Source: Petrosia ficiformis (lineage: Eukaryota > Porifera > Demospongiae > Haplosclerida > Petrosiidae). Taken from it: DNA of 64,000 nucleotides. The notes under the pieces are model-generated. The model was not told the origin of the DNA, did no database searches, and was given only the letters and a program-made list of their open reading frames with translations. The DNA lies in the NCBI GenBank assembly GCA_947044365.1, contig OX345636.1, positions 23,903,466-23,967,465 of the forward strand, given 5' to 3'. Of the stretch, positions 55,838 through 64,000 are shown one piece after another (the stretch's first letter is position 1; each line of letters opens with the position of its first letter). The position numbers were made by a program, and so were the translations under genes.

Positions 55838-57716
55838 TGAATAATGACCCAACAGATGCCAAAACCCCAGAAGTATGTGTCAAAGTCAATGGTGTTTCTA
55901 TTAAGATGATTGTTGACACAGGTGCCTCCACAGATATATTGGACATTCACCAAAATAAAACATCTAAAGAATATCAAGCTACAAACTCCTACTAAATGTA
56001 TTTTTGCTTATGGTTCTAAGTCACAGCTCCATGTACTTGGAAAGTTTGACACCGAGATAGAATTCAAGAACAATTGTCATACCTCTACTGTTCATGTGTT
56101 ACAAGGAAACCATGGATCACTACTAAGTTACAAAACAGCTTCTAACCTTGGTATCATTGATGTAAATCTTCATTGAATTGACGAGCAGTCACTCACCTCT
56201 GAAAGGTTGGTGCAGCAATATCCAAATGTGTTCAAAGGGATTGGAAAGTTAAAGAATGTTGACATCAAGCTACACATTGATGAGACTGTTCCTCCGGTAG
56301 CCCAGTCAGCTCGCTGCATTCCGTTCCACATGAGAAAGAAAGTTTCTAAAGAATTAGAGAAAGTGGAAGGACCAACTCCCTGGGTTTCTCCATTAGTCGT
56401 CATCCCTAAGAAAAATGGTGATGTTCGACTCTGTGTCGATATGCGAATGGCTAATAAAGCAATAAAGCGTGAAAGACATCCAAGTCCGACTGTTGATGAT
56501 TTGATCCACATCCTGAATGGAGCCACAGTATTTTCGAAACTGGATTTACGTGCTGGTTACCATCAACTAACGTTAGCAGAAGAGAGCCGATATATCACGA
56601 CATTTACCACTCACAAAGGTCTACGACGATATGCCAGATTGAATTTTGGTACAAACTCAGCAAGTGAAACATTTCAGAAAGTCATCAACGAACAGACTCA
56701 AGATATTCCTGGTTCGTTGAATATCAGTGATGATGTCATTGTATTTGGCACAACTCAAGCTAATCATGATAAAGCCCTTCAAGCAGTTTTACAGAAATTC
56801 TCTAAGGTTGGTCTGACTCTGAATAAACAGAAGTGTGAGTTCAACAAAAGCTCATTGACATTTTTTGGTTTTGTGTTCTCAGCTAACGGAATTTCTCCTG
56901 ACCCAAAGAAAGTTCAAGCAATTCATGAGGCTAGTCCACCAGATTCGATCAGCAGTGTCAGAAGTTTCTCAGGAATGGCCACATACTGTGCAAAGTTCAT
57001 CCCAAACTTCAGCGAGATTTCACAGCCACTTCGAAAACTAACGAAGAAAGATACTCAGTTCAAATGGACGCAGGACGCAAGAGCATGATCATTCATTCAA
57101 AATGATCAAAGAACAGTTAACTGGTGATAAAGTCATAGCTTACTTTGATCAAAGCAAAGAATCCGAGCTAATCACAGATGCCTCACCATTTGGTCTATCT
57201 GCTATTCTGATACAGAAAACTCCGGGACGAGAGGACAGGAAAGTTGTTGCATATGCAAGCCGATCGTTATCTGATGTAGAAAGCCGTTACTCACAAACTG
57301 AGAAAGAAGCATTGGCTATAGTTTGGGCAATTGAAAGGCTTCATCTCTACTTATTTGGTAATCATTTTACTTTATACACAGACGGTAAACCAGTCCAACT
57401 GATTGTTGACAATCCAAAATCGAAACCACCTGCCAGAATTGAGCGATGGAATTTACATCTGCAAGGATATAATTTCACTGTCGTACATACGAAAGGAAGT
57501 CAGAATCCATCTGATTTTTTATCGAGACATCCAAACCCAAAGGAAAATGAAAAGCTGGATTTACTAGCAGAGGACTATGTCAACTTCCTCATCATTCATG
57601 CTTTACCGAAAGCTATGTCTTTAGAGGAGATTCAACTAGCAACTAAAGCTGATAACACCTTACAAAGGCTCACAGATCTATTAAATCTGTTTCATCCTAA
57701 TGGCGAGAAGAAGTGA
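55838..57716 (+). pseudogene. Ty3/gypsy pol: protease, reverse transcriptase, RNase H (broken)
   Basis: Protease: 'IKMIVDTGASTDIL' with the D-T-G-A active site (about 55895-55935). Reverse transcriptase 56207-57085: 'FSKLDLRAGYHQL' (catalytic Asp), 'NISDDVIVFG' (the xxDD box, here S-D-D) and 'GLTLNKQKCEF'. RNase H 57102-57716: 'LITDASPFGLSAIL', 'SQTEKEALAIVWAIERLHLYLFG' and 'FTLYTDGKPV'. Breaks: a frameshift after the protease (about 55935), a stop at about 56175, and a one-base shift at about 57075-57085 between RT and RNase H. The element is cut off near 57716, where minus-strand SAP/SWIM sequence begins. Integrase is absent here, whereas the window start has an integrase of similar type. 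Confidence 0.92.
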
Positions 57717-57719
57717 AAT

Positions 57720-58745
57720 AGAAAGGTATTCACCGTGAATCCTGTCAAGTAGACCAGGGAGATGATAGCTAGCAGTCCTCTTGTATTCATTAGGTCTTGG
57801 ATCAAAATCTTCCACTTGCTTCACTACTCTCTTTTTTGGTTTGCCATATGTGTGTTCGTGGAAGTGTGCTGCAGCATTAGAAGAATGCCCTCTTTCCTCT
57901 TTTCTTTTTCTAGGAGGCTTTAATTGACATAGATAGGATGTTACAGGTAAGTTGTCTTCTTCCAGAGACAGTGATGGCGGATTACTAGGTCTTAACTGAA
58001 ATTGAACAGGTGTCATTGCAACAAGGGCCTGCAATAAAGCTGACGCATAAGTACAACTAGCTGACATCCTGGGATAAATAGACTAATATTATTTACATGA
58101 TATCGAACATTGAAACAAGTGATATTCACTCACCCTGCAGCACCGTCACATGACGCAGACATATCTTCTCGTCCCAGGAGAACACCATTGATGGCTTCAT
58201 TGTTGATCGTACATGGCAGTAAAGGGGATGATTTTGTATTTACTTCTAGTTTTCAATTCTTCCAGACTGCCAATGGATAAAACCTTGAGTAAGTGCTTGG
58301 AAACTTCCTTGGGCTTTACTCCTTCCAGCAGCATATACTACACCTATTATAATACTAAGCATTAAGTAACACATTACAATATACACAATATTTGTTTTTA
58401 CCTGAGGCAATCTGGGCTACATTGCCTTGCGTCACTGAATTCCAACCAGTAATTGGCAGTGTAAACAGTTACCCCAAAATCAATAAGCTGCCGCTGCTTA
58501 TGACACAGATATGAACCATCGACATCAACAACCTTTGATTTTTCTCTTACAGCTTTGTGGATATAATAATTAATTATATATATTTTTTATATAATATATT
58601 TTTTAATTCTTCCATCAACTAACCTCTCAAATAACTGTTTTTTCTTCCAAGACAAAGGTGCTCTAATTCCTCTGCACAGTAGCCACCATTCTATTTTCCA
58701 GCTCCTTCATCCTATCCAAATTGTTCTTTTTGGAGGTTTGTTGAA
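57720..58745 (-). pseudogene. SAP/SWIM gene paralogue, decayed
   Basis: Same order as 50808-52072: SAP-like 'EWWLLCRGIRAPLSWKKKQL' (about 58700-58640), 'DVDGSYLCHKQR' (about 58530-58490), remnants of the central exon with frameshifts (58450-58150), then 'SCTYASALLQALVAM' and 'DFDPRPNEYKRTASYHL' (58067 to about 57740). Stops interrupt the SAP exon. The gypsy fragment abuts at about 57716. Confidence 0.7.
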
Positions 58746-59139
58746 TTCACTGGAAATTCACATAAATAGAAAATACGGTAATGCTTTGGAAAACCTCAGC
58801 AAATGACAAAATCTCCTATTGAATGGGAGAACTTTCTAATGTCTTCATTAGGACTACTAGTTCTGTTGGGACAGGTAGTTTTAACTTGACAGCCCTGATT
58901 CTGACCATCCAACACACTTATTATTCTACTCACCAGCTGTTCCTTTCCTTCTCTCGTTGAGACATGTCCCTGTGTAACCTCAATGGCGTATCTTATACTG
59001 GAAAACAGAAGCATTTACATCACAGCACAAAATAATAGTTGGAACTGTTTTGAAAACAGGGCATATCCACTCTTAATAATGTCACGTTAGAAATGAGGCG
59101 TGGTTGTGAATGGGTGTCCAAATAAATAGGAATGAAACT

Positions 59140-59499
59140 TTTTTACTCCATATATACACGCTAATCCTTCTTTTTCCAACTGGGAATAGTTTTTCTTGGA
59201 TTCTGTGAGTGTGCGGGACACTTATCCAATTGGCTTTTCTGTTCCATCAGATAATTTGTGGGCTAAAACTGCTCCAATGCCATAAGCTGAAGCATCATCA
59301 CATGACAATACTAAATCTAGTTTGGGGTCAAAGTGTGTGAGTACTTCTGACGATATCAACAACTCCTTGGATTCCGTAAATGCTTCTTCCTCATTTGCTG
59401 TCCAGTTCCATTTTGTATCTCGTTTAAGAGCCTGTATAAAGGGAATAAAGTATCTGTGAGGTTGGGTAAAAATCATGTTTATCAAATTATGTTTATGTC
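59140..59499 (-). pseudogene. Ty3/gypsy RNase H fragment
   Basis: 'ALKRDTKWNWTANEEEAFTESKELL', 'FDPKLDLVLSCDDASAYGIGAVLAHKLSDGTEKPIG' and, after a stop, 'SRTLTESKKNYSQLEKEGLACIYG' form the RT-thumb/RNase H segment of a gypsy pol. One extra residue ('CDDAS' for CDAS) marks an insertion. It is interrupted on its upstream side by the hAT element at 59508. Different lineage from 55838-57716. Confidence 0.85.
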
Positions 59500-59507
59500 A
59501 TTAAAAG

Positions 59508-61395
59508 TAGGCCTGGGCAAAAGTTTCGGTATTATCACTATCGCAATCACAATAGCAATTAATTGGACTTTTGCAAATATAACGCATGGTTTTGCACATG
59601 TGCAATTCAGTATAAAGTGCATGCAGCTGTAACGTGGTTTGAAGTTTGAACTGTGTGGTTTGTGGTATCTTTTTATCTCTGATTTGTAAAAACATTCATG
59701 GCAATTGCAGCCCACTCTTGTCTGGAAGCAACTTTGGCTTCCCATCAAAGGATGGGAAAATTATAGTCGAAAAGAAAAAAAGGGACAAAGTACATTGTAT
59801 GCAATACAATGATTTGAGATTTCATTTAAGAGAACATCACAGATCTGTTTTTAACTCCCTGCCATGCTCTGACAGCAGCCCACAAACTAGGGTTCAACTA
59901 AGCAAGGACCAGTCCACACTACCACAGGTCATTTCTGCCACTCAACCAATTCACTTTTTCAGCAAAATGGAATAAGCTGACTGATGCAATCATGTACTTT
60001 ATTGTAAAAGATATGCAGCCTTTGGATACTATAGATGACAAAGGCTTTCGTCACATGATTCACATTTTTTAACTTAGATACAATCCACTTTCTTGAAAGA
60101 CACACCTTCTCGAAAGACAATCTCAACAAAGCAGCTACCTCAACTTTATGATTCTGAAGTGGCTCGAATTAAATCGCTCACTCAAACTGCAAGCTCGTTT
60201 GCTTTGACAAGTGACATATGTCCATGGACATAAGGCATATACTGGGGTCACTGTGCATTCTTGAGCTCCATCACTATCTGCTTGAAACAAGAGAGTTCCC
60301 CACCACTCACTCTAGTACCAACATAACCGACGAAGTGGAATGTGTCCTAAAAGAATGAGACATTAACATGATTACAGCAATGAACGGAGCCAACATCACT
60401 TCAGCAGTTCGCATGTTAGACAATATTCATGTACGATGTGTTTCCCACACACTACAGCTTGGAGTAGCGAAAGATTGGAAATTACCTGCAGTGGTTAAAG
60501 GAGTAGCATGTTGTAAGTTCATTGTCACTCATTTGCATCACTGAACGCATCCTGGAGCAGCAGCAGCTGATTTGTGCCACTTTGTTAGCTATTCACAATT
60601 AATGCCATCTGTTTCTGTAATGAAACTGTTGGTAGGGAAAAGTGGATTACTATTTCCACAATCAGACTGATTTTACACAAATCACTTCAATCCAGTTTTG
60701 TTCCATCTTCTGATGACACTGCACAAGTTAAGACCTTCAAATATGTGTTGCAGTATAGATACACAAATGACATACTTTTATTCCTTACTAAGACTACAAT
60801 GCTTGATCCTCGTTTTAAAGGCTTGAAATTACTTTCCTGTGAAGATCGTGATGGAGTTGTTTCACAATCCTGCTAGTGGTCAGGCTGAGCCTGAGCAACC
60901 CCCAGCAAAACAACTTAAAGGGGAGAAAAAAGTAATGCACATTTTAGAAGGAATAAGTGAGGCAAATGATGATGGAGACCTACCACCAATGGAAGATCGA
61001 TTCAGCATTGAAATATCTCACTATGAAGGTGAGGAACCAACATCCGAATCACTGATTGAATGGTGGGCAAAGAATCAATTTAGATATCCACTCCTCTTAC
61101 AACTTGCAAGACAATATCTCGCTGTACCTGCTACATCACTGCTGGTCATATCATTTCAGAAAAAAGGTTGTGTTTGCTTCCGGAGAATGTGAACAAACTA
61201 GTGTTTTTAGCAGAAAACATCCTGTGACATTTTAATTTGTGTTTAATATGAGTATAATACTATATATACATGTATGTGTGGTTTATGGACATTTTTTAAT
61301 ATATTCATTTATGTTAACTTTAAAGTAACCTACTATCATGAAATTAAAAATGAGAAGTATCGTGAATGTTATTTTTTCACTTTTGCCCAGGCCTA
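59508..61395 (+). mobile_element. hAT transposon, complete ends, 1,888 bp
   Basis: TIRs TAGGCCTGGGCAAAAGT and complement, flanked by the 8-bp target duplication attaaaag (59500-59507 and 61396-61403). Both are diagnostic of hAT elements. The interior is a degenerate BED-hAT transposase on the plus strand. Confidence 0.95.
59646..61192 (+). pseudogene. hAT transposase (broken)
   Basis: BED-like start ('GFPSKDGKIIVEKKKRDKVHC' with 'YNDLRFHLREHH', about 59735-59840) with the CxxC pair partly lost. Middle region has many stops, but 'NIHVRCVSHTLQLGVAKDW' (about 60424-60480, the C..H motif of hAT) is readable. C-terminal dimerisation region 'SLIEWWAKNQFRYPLLLQLARQYLAVPATS' (about 61050-61140). The catalytic Asp/Glu residues cannot be assigned because of the decay. 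Confidence 0.85.
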
Positions 61396-61403
61396 ATTAA
61401 AAG

Positions 61404-62150
61404 CACTTACCTGAGTAACATCCAAACATCCACAATCCACAGCTTAAAGTTCATATATTTCTTACATCCACATATACACTTAAGGGAGGATGCGCTTCCA
61501 CTTCTAGTGAAAGTCAAGTAGCACCTACCCTGGTAGAAACAAGAATTCTTTGGAGGTCCTTCTCTCATAGCAGCTTCTTAAAACAAAAACACATGGCCTT
61601 GACTGTCAGCAAGCTGCTGCTACAAAGCTAATAACCAGGCGGCATTTGTATACTAGAAATGGTCCGTATAGTAGGGACTTTACCCTACAACCCATCTAAC
61701 TAATAACTAACTACACAAAACTTTCTCTCTTCTAGGGATAGGCGTAGTGGCAACTTGGCTGAATAATATGGCCATCATTACCATAAGAATAATTCTATTA
61801 TTCAAACTTTGCTTCATCAGCCTCACTCTTCTTTGACTCTCTTTCATTTCTTAGAGTTGAAGCATAGCCATTCTACATAACACTATTTTAACACATTGCG
61901 TAACATACAATTTTGATTAAATACAACAGCAGAACAGATTTAATATTATTTCACTGTGAACTCGTGCTGGAACTGTTCTCTGGAAGAGTTCTGGAATGTT
62001 TCAACAGAATGGTTCTCAGTTTGATTGGGGTGTAATAGTCTGTTACATGATTGGTGCAATTAATAAAGAATTATAAGAAACAGCATCCTGACTTAGCTAA
62101 AAGAATGCCAAGGGCTATTAGTCGAGCTGTTTGTAAAGTAGACTAACCAC
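61404..62150. other. No gene seen
   Basis: The right flank of the hAT element should continue the interrupted gypsy fragment, but I find no clear coding match beyond a few codons. The stretch near 61500-61900 is unstructured. Confidence 0.4.
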
Positions 62151-62159
62151 CAATGGCAC

Positions 62160-62995
62160 CTCAATGCGGTTCGGTAACGCCTACCTTAAACAATCATAAC
62201 TTGGCGAGAAAGCCAAGTGTGGATCTGGGAATTCTTCAACACAAAGTTTTATGTACTGAGTAATGGGAATTTCCAAAACAATAATAAAGTAGATGTTATT
62301 ATAGTCACATGTAGTAGTAATAACAATATGATTTATATAGCAATATTAGGCTATCTATCTGGAGGTAGTACTTTCGGTCCTGAAAAAATCCATGATATTC
62401 TGGACCAATCATGGATGGAAGTGATAATGAGTTAGAGGACATTTTAAGTGACAGTGAGCACATCACAAATACCCACATCTTCAGTATCTCACCAAACATC
62501 AACAACATGGTTTTCTGTTTTAGATCCAGTAACTATTTTATCATTTATAGGCAATGTAGGCCCAACCTTATAGATATACTCACAACCAATCCAACCTATA
62601 TGCCAGGTCCCTAAAAGGGGAGAGACTAACTATGATTGTTTAGGTTATGTTTGCCAAATTATGGTATACTGTGAACAAGCTATTGATTAGGCTATGATAT
62701 CTTTTCAAGGCAGATCATCTATAAAACAATATATGCCAATGAAGCCAATTAAACGGGTTTGAGAGGTGAGTGGTTATTTTTTGGAATTTTCAGTATATGA
62801 AGGCTGTACTTATTAAGGGCTCCACTCACACAAATGTTTTTAAAATTAAATTTGGGTTAATAATGAAAATACTTAATTTAAATAGGTGCTGGTACTGTTA
62901 TGATTGTGGGAAACATATTTGTCATACAAGAGAACTCAATTCTGACTGCTTTTTAGATTACCATAAAGAGGCTAGCTTTATATATTAATCAGTAA
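62160..62995 (+). pseudogene. piggyBac remnant, sibling of 12.9-13.4 kb
   Basis: 62171-62290 matches 12898-13030 ('ggtaacgcctac(c/t)ttaaac', 'atcataact(t/c)g', 'gggaattcttcaacata'). 62700-62760 has a remnant of the core ('SRQSIYKTIYANEAN'-like words). 62885-62985 gives the tail finger 'CWYCYDCGKHICHTRELNSDC' then 'FLDYHKE'. Relative to the other copy the first CxxC half is deleted. No TIR pair found. Confidence 0.65.
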
Positions 62996-63128
62996 TAGAC
63001 AATGTCTTATGTGCTGATGACTTTCATTCCTTCATGGAAATTACCAAATAAAAGTTTTTGATAGCCTGTTAAATTATGAGTCAAGAAACGAGCATCCTAC
63101 TGACATTAATAGCAGCTGACAATATGCT

Positions 63129-63716
63129 TTGAATCCTAATCTTCAGTCACACCTCCTGATACCGCATACAAAAACTATTAAAGATTTCCCAGAACACATA
63201 TGCTGCAGTTGTGAGCGTTTCCATCAGAGAAAGTGTGTAACAAAAATTAAACTCTCTGATAAGCTCAGCAGTGATGTGTGGCATAGGTTAATCACTTTTA
63301 TAACCCAAAATAATATACATGTACCTAGCACCTTGTACATTTGTAATTACTTTAAGCCTTTGATCCAAAAAGATATTCTGCACCCATGTTGTGTTATCAA
63401 TGGCTTACAGAATATAAGTATACCAACAGAAATAAGTAAATTAGATCCATTGAGTATGCAACTTATTCAATATGCTAAATGTTATCAGACAGCAGTGTAT
63501 CCACTAAGGTGTCAATTTATAATTCACTTAAAGCTTGCAAGGGTACATGTAATTTTCTTTCTTCCTTTACCTATCAATAAAACCGTTGAGCAGGTAAAAG
63601 ATTCTAGCACCAATTTAGCACAAAAATGTTGGTTACCAAACTCTGAATTGTTCATTATAGTAAATGTTAAGCCAACATATAAGGGAAAGTTTAGTTCCAT
63701 AAGCATCGCACATTAA
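63129..63716 (+). pseudogene. Helitron-type ORF, N-terminal (DUF6570-like) domain
   Basis: 'FPEHICCSCERFHQRKCV', then 'YICNYFKPLIQKDILHPCCVINGLQ' and 'IPTEISKLDPLSMQLIQYAKCYQTAVYP' follow the conserved pattern of the domain that precedes the Helitron helicase-like (Rep) domain in animal Helitrons. The usual second Cys of 'YICxyC' is Phe here. Beyond about 63500 the frame departs ('QFIIHLKLARVHVIFFLP' where G..vNVP is expected), so a frameshift is likely. Rep and helicase would lie past the window end. Confidence 0.65.
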
Positions 63717-64000
63717 TTCATCAAAATGTCCGTTTGGAAGCAGAGTTTGAAAACACATGACATCCAGATATTTCTGCCTAAATGTCCAAAGTTGTTCCTG
63801 ACATGTGACATATCTAAACTATGCTTATTATGAGTCCAGTGATAATAAACAAAGTCCCCCCTAGCTATGATATTGGTAAACTCGGTACTGAAGGCGTAAC
63901 TAGGATTTTATAAAGCTGCACTGTAACTTTTGTGTGTCTAATTAAATGTTCGTAGAGGGTGTGGTCAATTAAATGTATTACATCAGAAACGCGTTGATGG
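63717..64000. other. No gene called
   Basis: Continues the Helitron-like region; no ORF or motif of its own that I can support. Confidence 0.4.

Noticed and set aside
1..57716. Joining the 55.8-57.7 kb gypsy fragment and the integrase at 1-1209 as one element
   Set aside because: They are far apart, and order in the window is wrong for one copy; they may only be the same family.

Overview
The window is eukaryotic DNA, very AT-rich, with GT-AG introns, BED, BEN, HECT, PHD, SWIM and Ulp1-type domains and a dense population of decayed transposons. The mix resembles an early-branching animal; a demosponge is my best guess, from the style of the protein families and not from any database match. 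There is no bacterial gene organisation. Almost nothing is an intact gene: most entries are transposon genes carrying stops and frameshifts, plus one or two plausible host genes.

Layout. 1-1432: 3' end of a Ty3/gypsy element (integrase plus 3' LTR). 1.5-3.4 kb: a spliced, frameshifted transposase-like gene of a GGQN-motif family. 5.4-7.7 kb: CACTA tnp2 fragment, then a pogo-like transposase with a C-terminal PHD-like finger. 9.2-11.7 kb: a multi-exon gene of unknown function. 12.9-19.9 kb: piggyBac remnants, a Ulp1-PHD fragment, a Crypton-like tyrosine recombinase inside an element with 18-bp terminal inverted repeats, and a piggyBac transposase split by a RecQ-like helicase pseudogene. 20.8-23.4 kb: a TTAA-flanked piggyBac MITE and a HECT ubiquitin-ligase pseudogene. 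24.7-38 kb: a BEN-domain gene on the minus strand.

The outstanding object is an 8,376-bp element at 25394-33769, inserted into an exon of the BEN gene and flanked by a 31-bp direct duplication. Both ends are 94-bp perfect palindromes (the right one lost 17 bp) inside inverted terminal repeats of about 270 bp. It encodes a replication protein with an HUH motif, a YxxK motif and a superfamily 3 helicase, i.e. parvovirus-like. It also has two overlapping plus-strand ORFs, a plus-strand ORF near the left end, and two long minus-strand genes. No DNA polymerase, integrase or DDE gene is seen. I read it as an endogenous copy of a linear, hairpin-ended DNA virus related to but larger than known parvoviruses, with only a few lesions, so geologically young. 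It is the best candidate for an undescribed system here.

38-64 kb: a large inverted duplication (arms near 40.2-41.8 and 49.2-50.8 kb) with nested foldback elements, an OB-fold fragment, BED fingers, a SAP/SWIM gene and its decayed paralogue, a second GGQN-family gene, a gypsy protease-RT-RNase H fragment, a complete 1,888-bp hAT element with an 8-bp target duplication inside another gypsy fragment, and the start of a Helitron-type ORF.

The genes do not form a pathway. The window is a transposon graveyard in which one recent viral insertion, several nested insertions and capture-like events can be read in order.
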